From an uncultured Elusimicrobia bacterium (GTDB lineage Bacteria > Elusimicrobiota > Elusimicrobia > Elusimicrobiales > UBA9959): 64,000 nucleotides of DNA. Below are positions 38,301-47,522 of the stretch, one piece after another. The position numbers and the translations under genes are program-made. The DNA lies in assembly GCA_903879915.1 (NCBI GenBank), contig CAIRNJ010000051.1, positions 16,285 to 80,284 of the forward strand, written 5' to 3'. The notes under the pieces are model-generated. The model had not been told where the DNA came from. It saw only the letters and a list, made by a program, of their open reading frames with translations, and made no database searches. Each line of letters begins with the position of its first letter. The first letter of the stretch is position 1.

Positions 38301-41300
38301 TACAGTCGTCGCCGCGTCAGCCGGAGCTACAATAAGCGGGGTGCGCTTCATGGGATCCAGCCAGACCACATAGCCGCCGCCATAAGCGTCGCATGTCTTT
38401 ATATTGGTGGACACGCCGGTCAGGTAAGACCCGTTGCCGTAGAAATTCCCCGCGTACATGCTGGTGGCGGACGCGAAGCCGACGATGTAGACGTTGGTGG
38501 AAACAGTAAGCCCGCCGCCCAGGGCCGCGGTGGCAGTAGGTTTTATGTTTCCGCTGCCGGCGGTCCCGCTGAAGTTCATCTGCCCGCCCGTGCCGTCGAT
38601 AGTAAGGGCGCCGCTGGAGATATGGAGCTTGGAGGAAGGCGCAGTGGTCCCGATACCGACGTTGCCGTTGGTAAAATTAACGCTGCCTGTGCCCAGCGAA
38701 GCGATGTCCAGGGAAACATTCGCGTCGCCGCCTTTTACGCTGATTAAAGGATTGCCGCCAGTAGCGGCGTTCTTAATATCCACGCTGTTCGTGGCTGAAT
38801 TGGCCGTGCCGTTCCCGGCCGTGAAACCCAGCACCCTGTTGCCGGTATTGGAATCTTTCAGAACTACGGAGCTAACAGGGAACCGCCAGGAATCGCCGTA
38901 AAGGCTCAGAACGGGGGTTCCGCCCGCCACGAATGACGCCCCTCCGTCCCCGTTGGCCATAAAGCCCAGGTTCGTATAGTTCGTGAAGGCGTAGGAGGGA
39001 GCGGAGGCAGAGCCGTTCCCGGCAAGGATCTGATATGTGGACATATTCAGGTTCTGCGTGGCCGTGTGGCTGCCCAGGTTGTCGCCGGTACCCATAGCGG
39101 TGGCGTACATAGTACCCTGCGAGGTGACGGAGGCCACTACCACTCCGGAACTGTTGCGCCAGATCTGCGCGTAAACATTGCTGGCCGTGCCGGTGGAAAC
39201 AACGTCCAGAGCGGCCTGGGGGTTAGTGTTGGATATACCTACGGCGCCTGAATTAGTTATCCGCAGCGCTTCAAAATAACTCCCCCCGCGAGCCAGATAC
39301 ATCCTCAGCCCTGAGTAGGTGTTGTCGCTGGGATGGTCCTGGAAAACCGAAAATTTACCGATAGATATATTGTTGTTATTGGCGAACAGAATATTGGTCA
39401 AGTCAGCGCCTGACCCGCCTGAGTAACCCTGAAGTTTTAACAAGTCCGCTGAAGTTATCTTCTTAATGTGCAGCGGTACTGAAGCAGTGGCGGTCCCGAT
39501 TCCGACATCGCCGGCGAAGTAATTATCGCCCGTGCCGCTTGAAATTATCAAGCCGGTCTGGCTTATGTTTCCCGCCACGGTCAGTTTCTGCTCCGGCGCC
39601 GTTGTGCCAATCCCGACGTTACCGCCAGACTGTATTATGACCTTATCTCCGCCATTTATTCCCGCCCTAAAATGAACGTCACCGACATAATCCAGATAAG
39701 TGCTCCCACCAGAAACGGCAAGTTGGGTTTGCTCAGTGCCTGCATTGGCAAAACGAAGTATCGCAGTTCCGTCACTGCCATCTATTCTTAATGTAGGAGA
39801 TGCGCCATACACATGAAGTTTCGAACCCGGCGCCGTAGTTCCGATGCCGACATTGCCGGCCTCGTTTATCCTGAGCGCTTCAGTTACGCCTGAACCCAGG
39901 ATCAACGCGCGGTTAGGCCCCGCAGCGGTAACCCGCCTTCCTTCTATAAAACCGTTTTGCACGTCCGAGTAAAAAGTAAGCTTCGAGCCCGTGGCGTCCG
40001 TATTTATGCCGCCGGCAGGCGTAAGCCTGAGAAGTTCATTAGACGCGCCGGCGCCGCTGGCCGTAGCGATACTAAGCGGCGCTGCCGGCGCCGTGGTCCC
40101 GATGCCTACGTTGCCGCCTTTAAAGTATACGCCGGCAGTGCTGCTGGGGCCTATCCAGGATTCCGCAATGGTGGTTATGGGATTTATAAGCGAGAAAGAG
40201 TTGGCGGCGTTAGTAAAAACGCCGTTCGGAATGTCAGCCGCCACTATCGCCCGGAAAGTCGGACTCCCGGCCGAGCCGCTGGGCGCGGCGTAAACATAAT
40301 TGGCCGTCTGCGAACCGAAGGTGCTGTTCAGATCGGTGCCTAGCGCTATGCTCAACACGCCGGTAGTCGTTGTGTTCTTAACTACACCCGTCCCCAACGC
40401 CCCCAGGAACTGCGGGCCGGAAAGCCCAGTGTCGGCCGTACCCTGGACGATGAATTTATTCGCAAAAGACACATTAGCCGAACCATCCACGCTGTTCCCG
40501 GCCAAAGTTCTGGCGGTAGTCCATTTGGCCGCGCTGCCGGTAGTGGTCTGATTCAGCGTGGGGATGTCAGTGGCTACTATCGCCCTGAAGGTCGGGTTTC
40601 CGGCCGAGCCGCTAGGCGCGGCGTAAACATAATTGGCCGTCTGCGAACCGAAGGTAGTGTTCAGGTCGGTGCCGGCCGCCGCGCTGATGGTAGTTCCGTT
40701 GGATTTCACTACGCCGCTGATGGCCTTCACAACGGGGTCGGTTTCCGTATAGGACGTAAGGTAGCTGGAGCCGTCCCAGCTTAACACGCCGGCGCTGGAG
40801 CTTTTCAGCAGCGCGTTGGCGCCGGGCATGGCGGTAGGCAGCGTATAGGTGGCGTTCGCGGTGTTTATGCCCGACGTAAAAGTGTTGTAGTAGGCATTGT
40901 CCCCGGAAGCGATCAGCTTGAGGGTACCCGCCGCATTCGCCGTTCCGGCCGTTTTATCTTCGCCAATTGTCACGCCGGTAGCCCCGGCCACATGCAGGGA
41001 CGTTGTCGGCACTGTTATGCCGATACCGACATTCCCTGAACCGTCGATCAACAACCGCGCCACGTTGTTCGTATTATAAACGATGAAATCCGTCGCGTCC
41101 GAATTCCCGGACCCGTAGAACCTGGCGGAGCTGGTTCCCCAGGCAAAGCCCGCGTTATTGCCGCTAATATAGCCGCCTATAAAATAGGCATACCCGGCCG
41201 CGTAAACGGAGTTCTGGGCCAGCCAGGGAGCGCTGGCAACGGTGGCCGGAGAGATGCCGATGGATACAATGCCCGGGGTATGTCCCGTCCCGGTATTTGT

Positions 41301-44300
41301 ACCGGGCATCAGGAAAATAGAGCCGCCATCCTGATTCCCGGTGCCGCCATTGCCTGCATAAAAATAAACATCTTTGCCGTCCGTATTCGCCAGCGAGGTG
41401 CCACCCTGCACGTCCAGGATCGCCCCAGGAGTGGTCGTTCCTATGCCCACATTGCCGGAAGCGTCTATGCGCACGCGTTCGGTACCGGCCGTAGTGAAGG
41501 CAAGGTTATCGGCCTCCGCGCGGAATATACCGGTGTTATCGTCTCCAAAGAATGTATAAGCGGGCGTAGCGGCCGCTTGCCCGTTGACCGCCAGGTATGG
41601 CCCGCCGGAGTATCCGGAAGAGAACCGGTCGGAACCGAAGTTCCAATACAGATTCCCATCGATCGCGACAGCTATATTCGTGCTGTTCAAAAAGAAGCCC
41701 GTATCGGTATTGCTGCCGAAGCTAAACGAAGGCGCCCCCATACTACCATCCGCGCCGAGGACTTTAAACGTGGACATATTCAGGTTCTGCGTGGCGGTAT
41801 GGCTGCCCAGGTTGTCGCCGGGCTGCGCCGGATAAAGCACGCCGGTGGCGGACATGGAAGATACGACGCTCCCGCCCGAATTGCGCCAGATCTGCGCGAA
41901 ATCGGTGGCCGCGGACCCTGTGGCCAGAACATCCAAAGCCGCCTGCGGCGCCCCGGTAGAAATGCCAACAAGGCCGTTGCCCGTCACTAACACGCCGCGG
42001 TCAAGCGTGCCGGTCATGTTGGGGTTAGTGGAGCCGTTGACAAGGAACCCGCCCCGGCTCTTGAACCAGGTCCGGTCCTGGACGTTATTGCCGGCCCCTA
42101 TCCCCTGTGAATCCGACCAGGTGAAGGCGCCGTTCGCCGTTGATGTAGAGCCATAGCCGGCAGCGAACGAATAATTGCCCTGGGCCATATTACCCGCGCC
42201 GCCGGGAACGGTGGAATATGTCCCGTTGGCCTGGTTGTGATCGCCGCCGCTGATCGTGGCGTCGGTGTTGCTCGCAGAATTCTGAGAGCCGCCGGACACA
42301 GTGGACCTGACACCTGAAGCGGTGCTGTTATAGCCGCCCCCCACCGTGGCATAGTTCTGGGTAGCGCCATTGGATACGCCGCCCCCCACCGTGGATTGAA
42401 TACCGCTCGCGTAATTGCTTTGCCCGCCCGCTACCGCGGCATAGTCATTGCTGGCGCTGTTGTTATTTCCGCCGGCCACTGTGGCCCAGCCGCCGCTGGC
42501 GGTATTAGTTTGCCCGCCGCCTATCATCGCGAACGAGCCGGAGGCCACCTGGCTGGCGGCGGTACGGTTAGTCTGCAGGTCCACCGCGCCGGTGCCGCGG
42601 TTGCCGGGGGTGCTGCTGCCGTTGCCCACGCCGATGGTCATTATCTGCCCCGTAGGCGATATCAGCACGCCGCTGGCCGACGCGGTGAGGTCGGTGCCTA
42701 TCTGCAGGCCTTTGCCTACCACCGTTATGGAGGAAACCGCGGTTATGGGATACTGCCCCAGGTTCAAGGCCTGCGTGGCCGTGTGGCTGCCCAAATTATC
42801 CCCGGGCATGGTCTGCAGCGTGCTCAGCCTGCCGTTAGCCGTCATGGAAGCCACTACAAGCCCGGTGGAATCCCGCCAGATCTGCGCGAAATCGGAAGAC
42901 GTTGCCCCGGCGGCCTGAACATCCAGCCGCACGGAGGGGCTTGTGTTCCCGATACCGACATAGCCCAGGCTTGTGATGCGCATCCACTCGGCCAGCCCGG
43001 TGCTGGTCCGGTGGGTTGAAAGGCTCAGATAACCGCTGGTATCGGTATCCGTCGCGTTCTCTTTTCTGCCGGCAATAACGCCGAAGTTCCGGGGCGTGGT
43101 TTTGGCCGCGTCCGCGTAACCGCCAAGGCCCATGGCCGCGCCCACGTTCGCCGCCGGGGCGTCGCTGGTAGTGAGGGAAAGATGCGCGGTAGTCAGCACC
43201 CCGGTAAGGGTCTGATTGGCAGCCACCACGTTCAGCGGCGACGCCGGCGTAGTGGTACCGATGCCTACCCTGCCCTGCGCGCTGATGGACAGCGCCTCGT
43301 TGGTGGTCCCGTAAATAGTACCGTCCGTAGCGTCCAGCGCCGTGCGTACCACGCCGGTGCCGTCGGATTTAATGCGGAAACTGGACAGCCATTGGCCGGT
43401 GGGAAGACCGAGCTGTATCCCGATGTTCTGATTGCTCGCGTAGCTGCCCGAACGCACGTCCAGCACCGCCGTTGGCGTTGTAGTGCCGATGGCAACATTG
43501 CCGTTCGTTAAATAAGTGCCCCCGGTGCCGGTTTGGTTCGCGAAGTTGCCGAACCGGGTCATGATCTTGCCGGCGCCTATTCTTTGCGCCAGCAGAACGC
43601 GGTCGCGCCCGTCATAATTTCGGTCGGCGTCGGTCCACGCCAGCACCGTAGGAGTAACGGTACCCCCGCGTGACCCCGTAGGGGGGATAGGCATCCATAA
43701 CGAGCCCCAGGTGCCTAAAGTATACGTGCCCGCCGCAGCGCGCACATATGACCCCGACAGCGGGTTCATAATGATAACCGTGTTGCCGAACGTCAGATTG
43801 CCGGCGCCATCGTCGTTAACGCTGCCTTCCGGCATAATAAGCAAGCCCTGTTCCCTGGCATTCAGACCCCATGTAGCGAGATTCTGCACGAATGCTGTGT
43901 TGCTAACGCCGCCAACGTCCAATATTGAACCGGGCGAGGTAGTCCCTATCCCCACGTTACCGCCGGGCTTGATCACGAAGCGCTGATTATAGTTAGAAGC
44001 GTCATATTCCTCGATAGCGAAATTATTGACTTCGCCGGCGGCCTTTCTATGCGCGAGCATCCAGTATTTATCCGTAGCTTCATCCGACAGCAGCTTAAGC
44101 CCGGAATAGTTGCTGGCATCGCCAACGCCCAGAATATCTATATAGGCTCCGCCTGGGCTGCTGACTCTCGCGGCCCCGACAACATCCAATGATTTCCCGG
44201 GACTTGTGGTGCCGATGCCCACATTGCCGGTAGTCAGAGCGGTTATAGTGCCGCCGCCTACCTGGAAAGCCACCGTTCCCGCGCTGTAAGCGGCGCTGGA

Positions 44301-47300
44301 TACCTGCAGCAAAGCGCCGGGGGCGGTTGTCCCGATACCGACGCTGCCGTCGGATATTATCGTCAGCTTCGCATCCGTAAGGGCTACGCTGTTTGAGGTA
44401 TCATCGTTGTTCAAAGCTATATGGAACCTGCCCCGCGCCGAACTCGCCACGCCTTCATAAATAATAGCGCCCTTCTGGTAATTGGTCGTTTGCGACTGAT
44501 CGCCGAACCGTATCATCGCGTATTTGCCGGCTGCGGTAAAATCGGACCTGAGAGAAAGCAGCGGCCCGTTGACCGCGGACGCCCTGTATATATCCAGCGG
44601 CGCAACCGGCCCGGCCGTTCCGATGCCCACATTGCCGTTCGACAGGATGGTTTGTGCGACAGTCGTATTATTCACCCATAACTGAAGAGGGTCGCTGCTA
44701 CTAACCTGGCGCAGCACCGCTGCGTTACCGGTATACCCCAGAAGAAGCCCGTATGCTCCGTTTTTGTTGACCCCCACCCAGGACTGTCCTCCGGATGGCG
44801 CGCTGATCTGTATAGGAATATTCACATCTGATATGCTCCCCGGTCCGACACTTAAAGTAGCAAGTGGACTCGAAGTCCCTATGCCCACATTGCCGGCAAA
44901 ATAGTTGTTGCCGGTGCCGCTGGAGATCAATACGCCGGTCTGGCTGATGCTGCCGGCCACCGTCAATTTCTGTTCCGGCGCCGTAGACCCTACGCCTACA
45001 TTGCCGTTGGCCTGTATCATCAGGCCGGTGCGCCAATTCCAAGAACCGCCTACTCCCGGATCATAATTGTCCCTGACCTGGAAATACAGCCGCCCGATAG
45101 CGTGGCCTGTGACGTTATCGTTCGGGGTGGCCAGTATCCGGGCTTGCGTCCAAACATTGGTGCCGTCGGTATTGGCGGGGAACGCGAAATTTATGGACGG
45201 CCCTTTCCCGACGGTCCTGCCGGTGTCCGTGCCTTCCAGCAACAAATTAGATACCGGAAACGAGTTATCCGTTCCATAAAATTCCGTTTGCGAAGCTTCT
45301 TTGATGTGCAGTTTATTAGAAGGACTCGTGGTCCCGATGCCGATGTTAGTGCCGTTATCGTACAGCAGTGAAGAGGCGGCTATGGTGTTGGCGTCCGACC
45401 ACTTGGTGACATAGTTGGACGTGCCGGTAACCGCCGTAACCGCGCTGGTGCCGCTGCCCTTAAGTATGCCGGTAAGCGTTGCGGCCCCGGTGCCACCTTT
45501 GTTCACAGGCAGGGTGCCGGTGGTAGAGGCGCCGGCCAGGTCGGCGGCGCCATGAACATGGTCGCGCCGCGCCGCCACGGTGGCGGAACCAGCCGCGGCC
45601 GTTCCCAATGCCGCCGGGACGGTAGCGTCGAAGGCCAGTAAGGTAGCGTCCGTGCGCACGAAGGTGTTGGCCGAGCCGGCGCTGTTGGCCGTGCCCAGGG
45701 TCAGCGCCGGCGTGCCGCCTATGGCGGAAGCTATGTCGCCGGCCTGTATGGTGCTGGCTACGAAGTTGGTGCCGTTGCCGCGTAAATAATTGCCGCTGGC
45801 GGCCGCGCCGGCTACACGGAAACCAGTGGCGGCGTTAGTCACCCCGTTCACATCCAGCGCTGCTCCGGGCGCCGTGGTCCCGATGCCCACATTGCCGGAA
45901 TCGTCTATGCGCATTTTTTCGGTCAGCGCGCCGCCCTGCGCCCGGGTGGCGAAAGCCAGCAAGCCCTCCTGGGCGTTCGCGCCGCGGTAGAACTGTATCT
46001 CGGCCGCGTTCTGCCCGGGGGCATAGCTCACCCGTTCAACGCCGATGGCGGCTAATTTCGCGTTGGGGGTTGATGAATCCGCGCCTATAACCAATTTTGC
46101 CTGCGGCGCCGCTGTTCCGATGCCGACATTCCCATTTGTTGAAACAAATACAGCGTTCGCTCCGCCAACTGTATCCACCTTGAAAGCATTAGTATCTGCG
46201 ACGCTTGCGCTTACAACGCTCAATTTACCTGTTGGCGCTGTCGTACCTATGCCCACGTTGCCGACCGTTGATAACTGCCCATCGATGTGAAGCCTTGAAA
46301 AATAATTATTCGTCCCCCCGCCGTAAGCGTTGGGGTTGCGGGAGGAATTGGGATTGGCGCTTTCAAGATATAAAACATTTGTCCCGGTGGGATCCAGCCT
46401 GAACTGCGGCCCGCCGGTGCCGTAACGGTGGAAGACTAGCGTGGGAGAGAGGTTTGTAACAGCCCCCTGGTTATTTACGATCTCAATGCTTGTGGTGTTG
46501 AGCGCCGCGTCCGTCCAGGTATACCCGGAAATACTTGTGGCGCTGCCATAGGGCATCCAGGCTTTCTGGCTGAAGCTGCTTGTGCCGGCAACGTCCAGTT
46601 TTGCGCCCGGCGCTGTAGTACCAATGCCGACATTGCCGGCGCCGCCGGGCACAATGCTTATATGTTCTCCCGACGCTGACGTTATATCGCTGGCCGCGCC
46701 GCTGAAATTGAGAGAACCGGTCATTGTGTCACCGGCTTTGAGCACATTTGAACTGGCCGCGCCCGTAAGCCCTGCGGTTATAGTGCCGGCGGTGAAACTG
46801 CCGGCGGCGTCGCGCGCCACTATGGCGCTGGCGGTATTGTTATTTGTGGCGGTGGTGGCGGAATTGGATACTTTAAGGGCTGTGGCTATAGTTGACAGTT
46901 TGTCATCCGTTATAGAGCCGGCCAGATCGGCATTAACCACCGCGCCTGCGGTTATTGCCGTAACGCCGGCGTTACTTATGGTCACGTCGCCGGTCACGGC
47001 GGTAGCGGCCGCCTGGCCCGAACCGTTCCCCACCCAGATATTGGCGGAGGCCAGCGCCCCGCCCACCGGCGTCTGCTGGTCCAGCTGGAACCGCGTACCG
47101 GCCGGCGTGAAATACAGATGGCTGCTGCTGAATTCCAGCGCGCCGGCTTCCGGAGTTGCAAGGTTAGTCCCGGAAGTAAGTTTCAACGGCGCCGTACCCG
47201 CGGCTGCCGTCCCCGCTTTAAGCTGCAGCGCCGCGGTGGGCGTCAGAGTCCCAATGCCCACATTGCCGCTTTTAATCACCAGTGTCGAGGCGCCCACGGT

Positions 47301-47456
47301 GAATTCGTTGCCCTGCACTTCTACCGTACCCTGGAGAACAGCGTATGTGCCTTCAACCCGGAGTGAGCGCAGAATATCGAACTCCGCCGCCGGTGCCCCG
47401 GCTGCAAACGTAAATATAAATGCGCAGTTAACCGCTAGAATACGGATCTTTTTCAT
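35331..47456 (-). CDS. Giant secreted repeat protein 1 (4,041 residues), fibre/adhesin-like
   Basis: A signal peptide (MKKIRILAVNCAFIFTFAAGAPAA) and GGAG six bases before the ATG mark a true start. Almost the whole length is built from short units ending in G-N-V-G-I-G-T-T-x-P-x-x-x-L-D-V; I count about 30. The same unit is common in phage and prophage tail fibres ahead of chaperone domains, but no S74 chaperone is seen here. Other blocks are a cassette near the N-terminus (46775-47240) that recurs in giant protein 2, a YadA-head-like stretch (residues ~1633-1815), a DUF1566-like domain (residues ~3022-3172) and a C-terminus with seven cysteines (TTACSTRCGTNSVC and NCLC). Likely a surface fibre or adhesin; partner and export route are unknown. 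It follows giant protein 2 by 66 bases. Confidence 0.85.
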   Translation of the reverse strand: MKKIRILAVNCAFIFTFAAGAPAAEFDILRSLRVEGTYAVLQGTVEVQGNEFTVGASTLVIKSGNVGIGTLTPTAALQLKAGTAAAGTAPLKLTSGTNLATPEAGALEFSSSHLYFTPAGTRFQLDQQTPVGGALASANIWVGNGSGQAAATAVTGDVTISNAGVTAITAGAVVNADLAGSITDDKLSTIATALKVSNSATTATNNNTASAIVARDAAGSFTAGTITAGLTGAASSNVLKAGDTMTGSLNFSGAASDITSASGEHISIVPGGAGNVGIGTTAPGAKLDVAGTSSFSQKAWMPYGSATSISGYTWTDAALNTTSIEIVNNQGAVTNLSPTLVFHRYGTGGPQFRLDPTGTNVLYLESANPNSSRNPNAYGGGTNNYFSRLHIDGQLSTVGNVGIGTTAPTGKLSVVSASVADTNAFKVDTVGGANAVFVSTNGNVGIGTAAPQAKLVIGADSSTPNAKLAAIGVERVSYAPGQNAAEIQFYRGANAQEGLLAFATRAQGGALTEKMRIDDSGNVGIGTTAPGAALDVNGVTNAATGFRVAGAAASGNYLRGNGTNFVASTIQAGDIASAIGGTPALTLGTANSAGSANTFVRTDATLLAFDATVPAALGTAAAGSATVAARRDHVHGAADLAGASTTGTLPVNKGGTGAATLTGILKGSGTSAVTAVTGTSNYVTKWSDANTIAASSLLYDNGTNIGIGTTSPSNKLHIKEASQTEFYGTDNSFPVSNLLLEGTDTGRTVGKGPSINFAFPANTDGTNVWTQARILATPNDNVTGHAIGRLYFQVRDNYDPGVGGSWNWRTGLMIQANGNVGVGSTAPEQKLTVAGSISQTGVLISSGTGNNYFAGNVGIGTSSPLATLSVGPGSISDVNIPIQISAPSGGQSWVGVNKNGAYGLLLGYTGNAAVLRQVSSSDPLQLWVNNTTVAQTILSNGNVGIGTAGPVAPLDIYRASAVNGPLLSLRSDFTAAGKYAMIRFGDQSQTTNYQKGAIIYEGVASSARGRFHIALNNDDTSNSVALTDAKLTIISDGSVGIGTTAPGALLQVSSAAYSAGTVAFQVGGGTITALTTGNVGIGTTSPGKSLDVVGAARVSSPGGAYIDILGVGDASNYSGLKLLSDEATDKYWMLAHRKAAGEVNNFAIEEYDASNYNQRFVIKPGGNVGIGTTSPGSILDVGGVSNTAFVQNLATWGLNAREQGLLIMPEGSVNDDGAGNLTFGNTVIIMNPLSGSYVRAAAGTYTLGTWGSLWMPIPPTGSRGGTVTPTVLAWTDADRNYDGRDRVLLAQRIGAGKIMTRFGNFANQTGTGGTYLTNGNVAIGTTTPTAVLDVRSGSYASNQNIGIQLGLPTGQWLSSFRIKSDGTGVVRTALDATDGTIYGTTNEALSISAQGRVGIGTTTPASPLNVVAANQTLTGVLTTAHLSLTTSDAPAANVGAAMGLGGYADAAKTTPRNFGVIAGRKENATDTDTSGYLSLSTHRTSTGLAEWMRITSLGYVGIGNTSPSVRLDVQAAGATSSDFAQIWRDSTGLVVASMTANGRLSTLQTMPGDNLGSHTATQALNLGQYPITAVSSITVVGKGLQIGTDLTASASGVLISPTGQIMTIGVGNGSSTPGNRGTGAVDLQTNRTAASQVASGSFAMIGGGQTNTASGGWATVAGGNNNSASNDYAAVAGGQSNYASGIQSTVGGGVSNGATQNYATVGGGYNSTASGVRSTVSGGSQNSASNTDATISGGDHNQANGTYSTVPGGAGNMAQGNYSFAAGYGSTSTANGAFTWSDSQGIGAGNNVQDRTWFKSRGGFLVNGSTNPNMTGTLDRGVLVTGNGLVGISTGAPQAALDVLATGSAATDFAQIWRNSGGSVVSSMSATGVLYPAQPGDNLGSHTATQNLNMSTFKVLGADGSMGAPSFSFGSNTDTGFFLNSTNIAVAIDGNLYWNFGSDRFSSGYSGGPYLAVNGQAAATPAYTFFGDDNTGIFRAEADNLAFTTAGTERVRIDASGNVGIGTTTPGAILDVQGGTSLANTDGKDVYFYAGNGGTGNQDGGSIFLMPGTNTGTGHTPGIVSIGISPATVASAPWLAQNSVYAAGYAYFIGGYISGNNAGFAWGTSSARFYGSGNSDATDFIVYNTNNVARLLIDGSGNVGIGITVPTTSLHVAGATGVTIGEDKTAGTANAAGTLKLIASGDNAYYNTFTSGINTANATYTLPTAMPGANALLKSSSAGVLSWDGSSYLTSYTETDPVVKAISGVVKSNGTTISAAAGTDLNTTFGSQTANYVYAAPSGSAGNPTFRAIVATDIPTLNQTTTGSAAKWTTARTLAGNSVDGSANVSFANKFIVQGTADTGLSGPQFLGALGTGVVKNTTTTGVLSIALGTDLNSTFGSQTANYVYAAPSGSAGSPTFRAIVAADIPNGVFTNAANSFSLINPITTIAESWIGPSSTAGVYFKGGNVGIGTTAPAAPLSIATASGAGASNELLRLTPAGGINTDATGSKLTFYSDVQNGFIEGRRVTAAGPNRALILGSGVTEALRINEAGNVGIGTTAPGSKLHVYGASPTLRIDGSDGTAILRFANAGTEQTQLAVSGGSTYLDYVGDVHFRAGINGGDKVIIQSGGNVGIGTTAPEQKLTVAGNISQTGLIISSGTGDNYFAGDVGIGTATASVPLHIKKITSADLLKLQGYSGGSGADLTNILFANNNNISIGKFSVFQDHPSDNTYSGLRMYLARGGSYFEALRITNSGAVGISNTNPQAALDVVSTGTASNVYAQIWRNSSGVVVASVTSQGTMYATAMGTGDNLGSHTATQNLNMSTYQILAGNGSASAPSYAFTNYTNLGFMANGDGGASFVAGGTPVLSLYGDSWRFPVSSVVLKDSNTGNRVLGFTAGNGTANSATNSVDIKNAATGGNPLISVKGGDANVSLDIASLGTGSVNFTNGNVGIGTTAPSSKLHISSGALTIDGTGGQMNFSGTAGSGNIKPTATAALGGGLTVSTNVYIVGFASATSMYAGNFYGNGSYLTGVSTNIKTCDAYGGGYVVWLDPMKRTPLIVAPADAATTVTWGGSGIAVGATRDAYGAGRANTVMISTTLGSGSYAAQVCADYSVTVNNVYYDDWYLPTYTEIYAAWAVQLGGCSAIGLSLNYWTSKELDATQAKYLTNANGYEGVWGKVVNLGVRCVRGGPAGFDYSRSQADSAVKAVNGIVKSDGTTISAAVAGTDYVAPNAAISGATNTKITYDAKGLVTSGAAATQDDIGDGTTHKQYDPATVAITGGTINGATVGATTASTGKFTTLGLSGAITGATTTNTINSVIINAGAVSGVTSLAMGGALSGVTTLGMSGVLTNTNATASALTLSGANAGIKFSGATGVNQIATASGIALALMPGGAGAVGIGTTAPDQEFTVAGDISQTGVLISSGTGNNYFAGNVGIGTTGPRAQLEVQGNAPGSGILVYDNSTANASPYVEVRGRRSDANGSQSFSGGLALAALYTGGAVPVNKNLGTVYFGGNHTDATEANLLYPASISGIAEGAFTNNTTMPTGIAFYTGATGTALGAANVTFGTERMRISNTGLVGIGASPQSGYQTTIYGVGSNAGLYMSNGSTASNFITVSGFQNAQIALNVTGSVNTNGAVISYTGSGDPQSQITGNYINIAPVRSAGGARTDVDTGNFLRLVRSNSINNASGSLSITGALAYLASGGTQTSGTLSDSSNILDLRQNYAAASGAILNVVGAGTGNLASLDTTNSSANGVYIDVNSASSSQYALRVSANNGAINALNVRADGNVGIGTTAPGAKLHISGGGILLDNNQPLQSYDVGGAARGLIKMGLDDVVYIYNNSGADGGPIVLAPKSGGGEGMRIDSTGNVGIGNSGPASIFAVTPGTLPNGTISTLAGFNGKEVLIQADGQDLNSKTGYWARWTNVGIGAGMTIGRAGAGWGTFIAFHNHGDQTTTLDSSPEAMRIDQAGNVGIGTTAPQAPLHVAGANGTLIETAAGSGFGVYIKVVHAAISTTACSTRCGTNSVCLAAFNDGTGADLLCADATTNVARNCLCALNY
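37945..38395 (-). other. DUF1566/Lcl-like (C-type-lectin-fold) domain inside giant protein 1
   Basis: The encoded stretch departs from the repeat pattern: CDAYGGGYVVWLDPM, CADYSVTVNNVYYDDWYLPT-YTEIYAAW, NYWTSKE and VVNLGVRCVRGG (residues ~3022-3172). W-Y-L-P-T-x-x-E, Y-W-T-S and a final V-R-C-V-R are typical of DUF1566/Lcl domains, which share the sulfatase-modifying/C-type-lectin fold and often bind glycans or host ligands. It is a single copy set between fibre repeats. Confidence 0.75.
42010..42560 (-). repeat. YadA-head-like repeat block in giant protein 1
   Basis: About eight units of roughly 14 to 17 residues follow the pattern N-x-A-S-G-x-x-S/A-T-V-x-G-G (for example NTASGGWATVAGG, NYASGIQSTVGGG, NQANGTYSTVPGG), then NYSFAAGYGSTSTANGAFTW. 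This is the left-handed beta-roll repeat seen in heads of trimeric autotransporters, so at least this region is probably trimeric. Confidence 0.8.
46775..47240 (-). repeat. ~480-bp cassette, copy 1 (giant gene 1)
   Basis: Encodes LKAGTAAAGTAPLKLTSGTN through SGTNLATPEAGALEF, WVGNGSGQAAATAVTGDVTI and SAIVARDAAGSFTAGTITA. The sequence CACCCAGATATTG (at about 47028) is shared with the four copies in giant gene 2. Confidence 0.85.
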
Positions 47457-47522
47457 AATGTTCTCCGGCGCGTAAAGATACGGTATACCGGTTTTTCCTC
47501 AAAATTAAAACATAATTACCTT

